The notes beneath the pieces are model-generated. The model worked only from the letters and a program-made list of their open reading frames with translations, had not been told where the DNA came from and made no database searches. Shown one piece after another: positions 16,977 through 24,212 of a DNA stretch of 32,316 bases. The DNA is from an uncultured Sterolibacterium sp. Lineage in GTDB: Bacteria; Pseudomonadota; Gammaproteobacteria; Burkholderiales; Rhodocyclaceae. Position numbers and translations under genes: made by a program. The DNA lies in the NCBI GenBank assembly GCA_903832735.1, contig CAILCO010000042.1, positions 1 through 32,316 of the forward strand. The letters run 5' to 3'. Position 1 is the first letter of the stretch. Each line of letters starts with the position of its first letter.

Positions 16977-17007
16977 ATCCGGCCACCCCTCCAGGAGATG
17001 GCCGGAT
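16977..17007 (-). terminator. Rho-independent-like terminator after the Cache protein gene
   Basis: On the minus strand ATCCGGCCA and TGGCCGGAT form a perfect 9-bp stem with a 13-nt loop, followed by TTATTCATTTC. It begins 15 nt past the Cache gene stop at 17023 and precedes the chemoreceptor start. Partial termination here would make the Cache protein more abundant than the receptor. Confidence 0.6.
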
Positions 17008-17022
17008 CAGGTCGAAGAGCGC

Positions 17023-17514
17023 CTATTCCAGCGAATAGCCGACGTAGTACACGCCGATAATTTCACCAGCCGCGTTTTTGATGGGCTCATAACCAGTGTC
17101 ATAAATCTTCCCGAGGATATCGACGGCACCATAGAAAGAACCGCCTTGCTTGATGGCGGCAGCCGCCGGACCAGAGGGATCGAGCGATGTCCCCACAGCA
17201 CGGTTGCCGTCCTTCATGACATTGGTACTGACGCGCACAAAATTGCCGCCCTTCTTGACGAATAGCGTAGCCGTACCTCCGAGTTTGGCCTTCACCGAGT
17301 CGACCACGGTAAAATCATTATTGATCTTGGTCGAACCGAAGATCAGGACGTCCCCCTCAAGTTTCGGTTTGCCCAGCTTGTCGGTGGTTTCCCTCAGAAG
17401 CTTCATCGCTTCCTTGACTTTCGGGCTCTCGGCCGCCGTCGCGATGGAACCTCCAGTTAGCAGAAGGCACGCCGCAAGCATGGTTATCAAGATGTTGGTC
17501 AATCGATTTTTCAT
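17023..17514 (-). CDS. Secreted stand-alone Cache-domain protein
   Basis: The 163-residue protein has a clear signal peptide (residues 1-28, cleavage after ATAA) and then a single Cache-type sensor domain. The hallmarks are [40 protein letters not shown] and [33 protein letters not shown]. They match the periplasmic sensor of many chemoreceptors and kinases (Cache_3-Cache_2 / sCache_2 type). No transmembrane anchor or signalling domain follows: the protein ends SLE-stop straight after the domain. It is probably a soluble periplasmic ligand-binding protein. The next gene downstream encodes a chemoreceptor that has a 4HB sensor instead. AGGAGA lies 8 nt upstream of the ATG. It could also be a remnant of a truncated receptor, but the clean terminator argues against decay. 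Confidence 0.85.
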   Translation of the reverse strand: MKNRLTNILITMLAACLLLTGGSIATAAESPKVKEAMKLLRETTDKLGKPKLEGDVLIFGSTKINNDFTVVDSVKAKLGGTATLFVKKGGNFVRVSTNVMKDGNRAVGTSLDPSGPAAAAIKQGGSFYGAVDILGKIYDTGYEPIKNAAGEIIGVYYVGYSLE

Positions 17515-17873
17515 GAGTATCTCCTGTCGAATCGTTATTGAACTGCCTGAGCCTCGTCCGTCCTGAGCAAAGGATGAGGTGCATTCGGGTCAGACTTGTT
17601 GTGCCGCAAAGAGGCCGAACTCGGCATTGAAACGCCGATGCAAAGAATGATTTTTAGCCCTGTTCCTTCTCAGCCGGATAGCGTCGCTCATGGTACCTGA
17701 CACAGAGAGACATTCAAAACGCCGTTGGCCCGGATGGAAAAAACCCGCAGGCCGTCATCGCTGGCCTCCTGCACCTCTGGATATATTGTGCAACTGTTCT
17801 TCGCATTGATTGAGAATACGCTTGAGCTCGACGCTTCATACCGAAGCGAGAAATTGAGAACAGGGAGGCAAAC
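17515..17873. other. 359-bp intergenic region between divergent genes
   Basis: This gap must hold the promoters for the Cache gene (minus) and the zinc-ribbon gene (plus). Visible elements are a hairpin CCTCGTCC/GGATGAGG (17553-17560 / 17573-17580, one G-U pair in the plus-strand RNA) and a hairpin TCGGC/GCCGA near 17621-17638. A 33-codon minus-strand ORF starts at ATG 17691 with a weak AGG; it resembles nothing I know. Another open frame (minus, 17930-17688) runs antisense into the zinc-ribbon gene and is not convincing. The region is visibly less GC-rich than the flanking housekeeping genes. Confidence 0.5.
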
Positions 17874-18527
17874 ATGAAATGCCCGTACTGCAAGGAAGAA
17901 ATTCAGGATGGCGCTACCAAATGCAAGCACTGTTATTCGAACATCGGCGCGGTGTCAGGACAAACCGCATCCGACGGGCCGGACGACTTCGGTGAACTGA
18001 TCGGCGGCGCGCTGAAACTGTGGCAGGCAAACCTCGGCGACCTCGCGGTGCTGACGCTCCTGTTCATCCTGGTGGTGTGGATTCCGATTGCCAACATCGG
18101 CTTTATCGCCGGCTATATCCGTTCGCTGATAAAGGTCGCGCGCGGCCAGGGCAAGGCCGAGGTGGGCGATCTGTTCAAGGCATGGGATTGCTTCGGCAAC
18201 CTGTTCATCTACCTGCTGCTGCTCCTGGTCGCAGCTATCGTCCTGCACATCGTTCCGCTCCTCGGCAGCCTAGCGTCGATGGCCCTCGGCTTCGCGGCGA
18301 TGCCCGGTGTCTACGCGATCATCGATGGCAAGTTGCGCAGCATAGCCGCCTTCAAGTGGAGCCTGGAAACGATCCGGGCCAACGTCGTCAACTGGCTGCT
18401 GGCTTATCTCGCCGGCTATGTCATTGCCATGGCCGGCCTGGTCCTGCTGTTCATCGGCGTCATTTTGAGCGCACCGCTCGGGCTGCTGATCCTGATCCGG
18501 CAGTATGAGCGGGTAAAACCCGTTTAG
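17874..18527 (+). CDS. Zinc-ribbon membrane protein of unknown function
   Basis: The 217-residue protein has an N-terminal zinc ribbon: Cys3/Cys6 (CPYC) and Cys17/Cys20 (CKHC). A short linker follows, then a hydrophobic C-terminal domain with about four to five membrane helices (near 50-85, 105-135, 165-190 and 192-208). GGGAGG about 5 nt before the ATG supports the start. The helical part resembles small integral membrane proteins with repeated amphipathic segments (DLFKAWDCFGNLFIYLLLLLVAAIVL, SIAAFKWSLETIRANVVNWLLAYL). I cannot assign a named family or function. The gene stands alone, and its stop codon TAG (18525-18527) is the first three bases of the structured repeat. Confidence 0.75.
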   Translation: MKCPYCKEEIQDGATKCKHCYSNIGAVSGQTASDGPDDFGELIGGALKLWQANLGDLAVLTLLFILVVWIPIANIGFIAGYIRSLIKVARGQGKAEVGDLFKAWDCFGNLFIYLLLLLVAAIVLHIVPLLGSLASMALGFAAMPGVYAIIDGKLRSIAAFKWSLETIRANVVNWLLAYLAGYVIAMAGLVLLFIGVILSAPLGLLILIRQYERVKPV

Positions 18528-18585
18528 CACCTGCTTCGCGGCACAAGTGCCCTGGGTTGTCCTTCAGACAACGACGGGCACTAGC
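18525..18585. repeat. Structured dispersed repeat, single unit (copy B), between convergent genes
   Basis: This 61-bp unit starts TAGCACCTGCTTCGC and ends ACGACGGGCACTAGC. It contains perfect arms AGTGCCC/GGGCACT outside an inner hairpin GTTGTC-CTTCA-GACAAC. Compared with copy A at 181-241, the inner stem changes C-G to T-A on both sides, a compensatory change. Its first TAG is the stop of the zinc-ribbon gene, and its CTA at 18581-18583 is the stop of the minus-strand permease gene. A role as a shared bidirectional terminator is inferred. Confidence 0.78.
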
Positions 18586-19645
18586 GGAAATCCATCGCCA
18601 GTCGCCGCTCCAGGCTGCTGCCTACGCGCGACATGGAATAGCAGCCGAGCCAGTAGATCAGGGCGATGAACAGATAGCCTTCGAGATAATAGGAGCGCCA
18701 CTGGGCATCGCCCGACAGCGCCAGCGAAAGCGAGCCAGTCAACTCATAGAGACTGACCACGGTGACCAGCGAGGTGTCCTTGAAGATACTGATGGCGCTG
18801 TTCGCGATCGACGGGATCACGGCGCGGATGGCCTGGGGCAGCACGATCCAGCGCATCGCCTGCCAGCGGGAGAGGCCCAGGGCGGCGGCGGCATCGTGCT
18901 GTCCGGCGGGCACCGCCTGCAAGCCACCGCGCAAGGTTTCCGAGAGGTAGGCGGCGGCGAACAGGACGATACCTGCCAGGACGCGCAGCAGAACATCGAT
19001 GGACAGTCCTTGCGGCAGGATCATGGGCAACAGGAAAGAAGCCAGGAACAGCACCGATATCAACGGCACGCCGCGCACCAGTTCGACATAGAGCGCGCAC
19101 AGTCCGGAAAGCAGGGGCAGGCCCGACTGTTGCCGGGCAAGCGCCACCAGGACCGCCAGCGGAAAAGCCAGCAGCATGGCCATGGTCGAGAGCAGCAGCG
19201 TCAGCGGCAAACCGCCCCACTGATCGCTGTCGACCGGTGCCAAGCCGAGCAAGCCGCCGCCCATCAGCAGGAAGAATGCCGGCAGCACCAGCGCCCAGGC
19301 CGCGAGCAACACGCCGCGTTTGATCAGGCGCAGGCCGCTGGCGAAGATCACCAGAAGCAGCAGGAGGGTCGCCGCCAGCGGGCGCCACTGCTCGGCGTGG
19401 GGATAGCGGCCGAACAGGATGAAACGGTATTTCTCCGCCACCACGCCCCAGCAGGCGCCGGCATGATCCATTGCGGCGCAGGCTTCCGCGTCAGGCTTGA
19501 ATACCGCTTTCAGGAGCAGCCATTCGATCAGCCCCGGCAAACAATAGCAGAGCCCGGCGACCAGCAGCAGCGTCGTCAGGCCGCTCCAGAGATCGGCAAA
19601 AAAATTCCGCCGCAACCACTGCGGCAGTTCTGAAAGTTTGCTCAT
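18581..19645 (-). CDS. aapM: General L-amino acid ABC transporter permease (AapM-like)
   Basis: The 354-residue inner-membrane permease of the polar amino acid (HisMQ) family pairs with the AapQ-like protein to form the membrane channel. Several N-terminal membrane helices precede the conserved permease core. The EAA-type loop AALGLSRWQAMRWIVLPQAIRAVIPSIANSAISIFKDTSL near residues 268-308 contacts the ATPase. The long N-terminal extension (about 150 residues) is typical of AapM/BztC and not of short HisM-type proteins. The start at 19645 overlaps the AapQ stop as ATGA. This is the last gene of the operon; no ATPase gene follows. The stop codon lies within the structured repeat, and beyond it lies a convergent gene. 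Confidence 0.9.
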   Translation of the reverse strand: MSKLSELPQWLRRNFFADLWSGLTTLLLVAGLCYCLPGLIEWLLLKAVFKPDAEACAAMDHAGACWGVVAEKYRFILFGRYPHAEQWRPLAATLLLLLVIFASGLRLIKRGVLLAAWALVLPAFFLLMGGGLLGLAPVDSDQWGGLPLTLLLSTMAMLLAFPLAVLVALARQQSGLPLLSGLCALYVELVRGVPLISVLFLASFLLPMILPQGLSIDVLLRVLAGIVLFAAAYLSETLRGGLQAVPAGQHDAAAALGLSRWQAMRWIVLPQAIRAVIPSIANSAISIFKDTSLVTVVSLYELTGSLSLALSGDAQWRSYYLEGYLFIALIYWLGCYSMSRVGSSLERRLAMDFR

Positions 19646-20616
19646 GAATGCCTTGTCCAGCGCCCGGTCCGGCGTTCCAGCCAGGCGCTCGCCCAGGCGG
19701 CGAGCAGGGAGATGATCAGATACACGGCCATGATCAGGGTGATGCATTCGGCGGCGCGGCCAGTCTGGTTGAGCGTGGTGTTGGCGATGGAAACCAGATC
19801 GGGATAACCGATGGCGACCGCCAGCGAGGCATTCTTGGTCAGGCTCAGATGCTGGTTGGTCAAGGGCGGAATGATGCTGCGCAGGGCTTGCGGCCAGAGC
19901 ACCAGACGGAAGCCCTGAACCCGCGAAAGGCCCAGCGCCAGCGCCGCCTCGCTCTGTCCGCGCGGCACTGACTGGATTCCGGCGCGCACGGTTTCGGCGA
20001 CATAGGCTGCGGAATACAGGCTGAGGCCGAGCAGCAGGGCGAGGTATTCCGGCGTCAGCGCAGCCCCGCCGGTGACAGCCATCTCGCCCTGTAGCGGCAG
20101 GTCGAACCAGGCGCCGGCCTGGCCGCCGAACCAGGGCAGGGACAGGCCGCTCTTGCTCAGGAAGAGATGCGGCGCGACCTCCAGGGCCGCGTTAGCAACA
20201 GGCAGGAGATCGCTGACCACGAAGTACCAGGCCAGCAGTTGCAGGAGCAGCGGCACGTTGCGCAGCGCTTCGACGTAGGCCTTGCACAGGCCGGAGAGCA
20301 GCAGATTGGGCGACAGCCGGCCCAGGCCGAGCAGCGTACCCAGGACGGTGCTGACGAAGATCGCCGGTAGCGCCACGCGCAGGGTGTTGGCCAGCCCCGC
20401 CATCAGCGCCCACCAGGTGCTGTCGGCGGAATCGAAGGGCAGCAGGCTTTCGCCGATGGCGAACCCGGCCGGCTCGCGGAGGAAACCGAAACCACTGTGA
20501 ATGCCGCGCTCGTGCATGTTGGCTGCGGTGATCGCGACGAGTTGCCAGAGCAGCAGGGCGAGGCCCGCCGCCAGCACGGCCTGTAGCGCGAAGCGGCGCA
20601 GCCGTTGGCCGGTCAT
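19642..20616 (-). CDS. aapQ: General L-amino acid ABC transporter permease (AapQ-like)
   Basis: The 324-residue inner-membrane permease has TM1 near 13-33, a periplasmic segment (HERGIHSGFGFLREPAGFAIGESLLPF), then the transport core. That N-terminal pattern is diagnostic for AapQ/BztB. The EAA loop is ALALGLSRVQGFRLVLWPQALRSIIPPLTNQHLSLTKNASLA, near residues 229-270. A large insertion around 150-195 (LEVAPHLFLSKSGLSLPWFGG) is also usual for AapQ. ATG 20616 is used, 13 nt after the binding-protein stop; TTG 20628 is an alternative with no better Shine-Dalgarno. It is co-transcribed with the binding protein and AapM. Confidence 0.91.
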   Translation of the reverse strand: MTGQRLRRFALQAVLAAGLALLLWQLVAITAANMHERGIHSGFGFLREPAGFAIGESLLPFDSADSTWWALMAGLANTLRVALPAIFVSTVLGTLLGLGRLSPNLLLSGLCKAYVEALRNVPLLLQLLAWYFVVSDLLPVANAALEVAPHLFLSKSGLSLPWFGGQAGAWFDLPLQGEMAVTGGAALTPEYLALLLGLSLYSAAYVAETVRAGIQSVPRGQSEAALALGLSRVQGFRLVLWPQALRSIIPPLTNQHLSLTKNASLAVAIGYPDLVSIANTTLNQTGRAAECITLIMAVYLIISLLAAWASAWLERRTGRWTRHS

Positions 20617-20629
20617 GTGGTCAGGCAAA

Positions 20630-21682
20630 TCAGCGAACTGGAGGGGCGTACATCAGCCCACCCTTGTTCCACAGCGCGTTGAGGCCGCGCGCGAGCTTCA
20701 GCGGCGAATCGCCGCCGACATTGCGCTGGAAGATCTCGCCGTAGTTGCCCACCGCGCGCACCGCCCGCGCCGCCCATTCGCGATCCAGGCCGAGCGGCTT
20801 GCCGCTGTCTTCGGCGCCGCCGAGCAGGCGCGCGATGGCCGGATTGGCGCTGCTTTTCATGGTCTCGATATTGCCCCGGGTGATGCCGTATTCTTCGGCT
20901 TCGATCAGCGCGAAGATGACCCATTTGACGATCGCGAACCATTCGTCATCGCCGCGCCTCACCATCGGCCCGAGCGGTTCCTTGGAAATCAGCTCAGGCA
21001 GCACCTGATAATCATCCGGCTTGGGCGCTTCCTTGCTGCGTATGAAGGCCAGCGCCGAAGCATCGGTGGTGTAGGCCTGGCAACGGCCGCTGAAGAAGGC
21101 CTTGATCGACGACTCGAATTTTTCGAACACCACCGGCTTGATCCTGACGCCTTGCGCCTTGAAGTAATCGTTGAGATTCTTCTCCGTGGTGGTGCCCGAC
21201 TGAACGCAGATCTCGGCATCCTTCAACTGTTTCGCGCTGGTCAGCTTGAGCTTCTTCGGCACCAGAAAGCCCTGGCCGTCGTAGTAGGTGACGGCGGTGA
21301 AGTGCAGGCCCAGCGAGGCGTCGCGAGTCAGCGTCCAGCTGGTGTTGCGCGAGAGAATATCCACTTCGCCCGACTGCAGGGCGGTGAAGCGCTGCTGCGC
21401 GTTGAGCGGCACATACTTCACCTTGTTCGGATCATTGAACAGCGCAGCCGCGATGGCCCGGCAGATATCGACATCGAGACCGCTCCATTTGCCCTGGCTG
21501 TCGGCCGAAGAAAAACCGATCACGCCGGTGCTCACTCCGCACACCAGTTGCGAGCGCTGCCTGATCTGCTCCAGGGTCTTGCCGGCGTGGGCCAGGCCGA
21601 ACGGCAGGAGCAGCGCCGACAGCAGCACGGCGGCGCGCAAGCTGCGCATGCGACCAACACGGAGCGGCTGCATCTTGTCCAT
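20630..21682 (-). CDS. aapJ: General L-amino acid-binding periplasmic protein (AapJ-like)
   Basis: The 350-residue solute-binding protein belongs to ABC family 3. A signal peptide is present (RSLRAAVLLSALLLPFGLAHA, cleavage before GKTLEQIR). The mature part has QLVCGVSTGVIGFSSADSQGKWSGLDVDICRAIAAALF and the AapJ/BztA-specific FTALQSGEVDILSRNTSWTLTRD. The extended length (about 320 mature residues rather than 230-250) also fits AapJ. The ATG at 21682 has GAG 5 nt upstream and starts 4 nt after the cyclodeaminase stop. In rhizobia, Aap systems take up many L-amino acids; the specificity here is not known. The preceding gene suggests the cargo could be a basic amino acid, but that is speculative. 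Confidence 0.93.
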   Translation of the reverse strand: MDKMQPLRVGRMRSLRAAVLLSALLLPFGLAHAGKTLEQIRQRSQLVCGVSTGVIGFSSADSQGKWSGLDVDICRAIAAALFNDPNKVKYVPLNAQQRFTALQSGEVDILSRNTSWTLTRDASLGLHFTAVTYYDGQGFLVPKKLKLTSAKQLKDAEICVQSGTTTEKNLNDYFKAQGVRIKPVVFEKFESSIKAFFSGRCQAYTTDASALAFIRSKEAPKPDDYQVLPELISKEPLGPMVRRGDDEWFAIVKWVIFALIEAEEYGITRGNIETMKSSANPAIARLLGGAEDSGKPLGLDREWAARAVRAVGNYGEIFQRNVGGDSPLKLARGLNALWNKGGLMYAPPVR

Positions 21683-21686
21683 TAGC

Positions 21687-22785
21687 TCAATCCCGGATGT
21701 CCTGGAGAAACCATTCGCGCGGAAGTTCCCGCCCTATGCCCTGCCTCAGCGCCTCTTCATAGGCGACGGCGGCGACGGCATAAAACTGGGCGCCCTGAAT
21801 ATTGCCCCGCTCGGAGTAGGTGATCTGCTCGTCCGCAGTCCGTCCCTGCGCATGGCCTTGCAAGATATCGGCCAACAGCACCTGACCTCCGCCAGCCGCA
21901 TGGACCGGCGCCGGCTGGCCGGGACGCTGGCCTTGCCACAGCGGATCATCCGGCCGGGCGAGATAGCCCAGGTATTCATCCGCCGTGCCCAGTTCGGGCC
22001 GCCCCACAGGCGCCGGCGCCGTGCCTAGGCGCAGGGTACGATCGAAGCGCGCGCGAGCCGTCGAATCGGGCCGGCCTCCGATGGAAATGACATGCATGCC
22101 CGGCTCCAGCCATTCTCCGCGGATCACCGGCAGCGCGGAATCGGTGCAGGCGGCGAGGATATCGGCGCCGCGATAGACTTGCCGCGGGTCATCCAGCGCT
22201 TCCGTCGCTACGCCATATTTTTCCGCCATTTCCTCGGCGAAGCGCAGGCGATTGCCGGGAGTGGGACTATAGACCCGGATCCGGCTGATTTCCCTGACCT
22301 GCATCAGGGCCTCGACATGGGCTCTGGCCATGCCGCCCGAGCCGAGCATGGCGAGCGTCGCAGGCCCTTTCCGCGCCATGATGTCCGCACCGATCGCGCC
22401 ATCGGCGGCGACCCGAAGGTGCTGCAAATAGCCATCATTGATCAGCGCCACCGGCTCGCCGGTGGCTATTCTGGTCAGCAGGATCAGACCGCAGAATAGA
22501 CCCGGGCGGCCGGCAAATTTTCTGGGTGCGGACGCCGTTGTATTCCTGCTCGTAGACGACATCCGACTTCATCCGGATGGCGAAATAGCCGGCGGTCGAC
22601 CCGCCTTCCATGCTGCCCCATTGGTAGCACTGCCCCGCTGTGGGAGTCGGGATGCGGACATCGATTCGCGGCCGGCATACGGCTTCGCCGTTAGCCAGAT
22701 CGCGATAGGCGACTTGCAGTGCTTCGCGCGTCATGCGCGCGGTCAACACCCGCTGCATGTCGTCGTTATTCAACAGTAGCGCCAT
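21687..22785 (-). pseudogene. Ornithine cyclodeaminase/mu-crystallin family gene, single frameshift
   Basis: Two overlapping frames together make one protein. Frame 1 starts at ATG 22785 (MALLLNNDDMQRVLTARM) and carries the N-terminal substrate domain to about QKICRPPG. Frame 2 continues GLFCGLILLTRIATGEPVALINDGYLQHLRV and includes the Rossmann motif LGSGGMARAHVEAL. The span of 1099 nt is one more than a multiple of three. Removing one base in the CCCGGG run at 22501-22506 gives a continuous 365-residue protein of normal length. The family makes NAD(P)-dependent cyclodeaminases, imino-acid reductases and related enzymes; the substrate is unknown. The start overlaps the outer-membrane factor stop (ATGA). 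It may be a recent inactivation or a sequencing error. Confidence 0.85.
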
Positions 22786-24212
22786 CAGTCGACCCCCTGC
22801 CAGCCGCCGCCCAAGGCCTTGAGCAGGCTTACCGCCGAGACGAACTGGCCGCCCCGTATCTGCGATGCGATGCGTAACGCCGATAGCTGGTTCTGCTCGA
22901 CGGTGGCAAGTGTCACGGCGCTATCCAGGCCGCCCTTATAGCGCAGCAGGGTGATTTCATAGGCCTTGTTCTGGTCGCGCACCGCGGCGTCCTGACTTTG
23001 CCTGGCCGATTCCAGTCCGTAAATGGTGCCCAGCGCGTCCTGGGACTCCTGGATCGCCACCAGCACCACTTGGCGGTAATTGGCGAGCGCCGCGAGATAA
23101 CCGGCCTGCGCGAAGTCGACGCCGGCGCTTATTCTGCCGCCGTCGAACAAGGTCTGGACCGACTGGACCCCGAGCGACCAGATAAACGAGGGGCCCGCGG
23201 TCAGACTGGAAATATTTCTCGACTCGAATCCGCCGAATGCCGGCAGCAGATTCAGCGACGGATAGTACGCCGCCTTGGCGACGCCGATCTGGGCATTGGC
23301 CGCCGCCATCGCGCGCTCCGCCGAGGCGATATCGGGCCGCCGTTCGAGCAGGCTGGCCGGCAGGCTGGCGGGTAGCGCCGGCGTCTTAGCGGGCAGCCGG
23401 CCGGAGCTCAGCTTGAAGCTCGCGGCGGGCACGCCGGAGAGCGTCGCCAGTTGGTCCTCGAGCAGTCTGCGCTGATTGCCCAGCAGCGCCATTTGCGCCT
23501 TGCCGGCCTCGACCAGCGCACTCTGCAAGTCCACGTCGCCCTCCCCGGCTGCGCCCAGTTCGTGGCGGATGCGGATCAAGCCGAGGAGCTTCTCCTGCAA
23601 CCCTATCAAGTTCCCGACATAGCGGATTTCCTCGTCCAGCTGGCGCAACTGAAAATACCCCGTGGCGACCTGGGCCGTCAGCACCAGGCGCACGTTTTCC
23701 CGGTCCGCGCCGGCCTGTTCGGCGCTGGCGCGGGCAGCCTCGACATCGCGGCGGACGCGGCCGAGCCAGTCGATCTCGTAACTCACGGTCAGGGCCGGCT
23801 TGAAATCGTTCTGCACCGTGCTGCTGTTGGGCACGTTGTAGTTGGAGAGCGGCCTGTTGGCGGTAATACGGCTGCGCGACGCGCCGGCCGCCAGCGCCAG
23901 CGTCGGCAGCAGGGAGGCGGCATGGGCATTGCTGGTTGCCAGTGCCTGATCGAGACGGGCCACGGCAACCCGCAAGCTTGGATTGTCCTTCAGGCAATTG
24001 GCTTCGAGCTCGTTCAACGCTTCATCGCCGAAGACTTTCCACCAGTCCTTCTTGGGCACGGCGTCGGCAGGACTGGCCAGTTGCCAGCCCGGCTCGGTTT
24101 TCCAGCCGGCGGGCAGGTCGGTAATTGCCGGACGGACATAGTCGGGGCCGATAGTCGCGCATGCCGAGCACAGCAGCACAGCAAGAAGCGCAATGCGCCG
24201 CATGGCAGTCAC
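22785..24212 (-). CDS. NodT-type outer membrane efflux factor (lipoprotein)
   Basis: The 475-residue TolC-like outer-membrane channel is of the RND-associated NodT/OprM group. An N-terminal lipoprotein signal (RRIALLAVLLCSAC) precedes Cys-ATIGPDYVRP, the usual mature start of the family. Two OEP repeats follow, each with long coiled-coil helices: SLRVAVARLDQALATSNAHAASLLPTLALAAGASRS, and later ANAQIGVAKAAYYPSLNLLPAFGG. The start used is GTG 24212, which overlaps the membrane-fusion protein stop; ATG 24203 three codons later is equally possible. The stop overlaps the cyclodeaminase start. It should complete the tripartite pump with the two preceding genes. Confidence 0.92.
   Translation of the reverse strand: MTAMRRIALLAVLLCSACATIGPDYVRPAITDLPAGWKTEPGWQLASPADAVPKKDWWKVFGDEALNELEANCLKDNPSLRVAVARLDQALATSNAHAASLLPTLALAAGASRSRITANRPLSNYNVPNSSTVQNDFKPALTVSYEIDWLGRVRRDVEAARASAEQAGADRENVRLVLTAQVATGYFQLRQLDEEIRYVGNLIGLQEKLLGLIRIRHELGAAGEGDVDLQSALVEAGKAQMALLGNQRRLLEDQLATLSGVPAASFKLSSGRLPAKTPALPASLPASLLERRPDIASAERAMAAANAQIGVAKAAYYPSLNLLPAFGGFESRNISSLTAGPSFIWSLGVQSVQTLFDGGRISAGVDFAQAGYLAALANYRQVVLVAIQESQDALGTIYGLESARQSQDAAVRDQNKAYEITLLRYKGGLDSAVTLATVEQNQLSALRIASQIRGGQFVSAVSLLKALGGGWQGVD

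Noticed and set aside
17688-17930. 80-codon minus-strand ORF overlapping the zinc-ribbon gene start
   Set aside because: It runs antisense into a well-supported start with a Shine-Dalgarno, and no family resemblance is seen; at most a decayed remnant.
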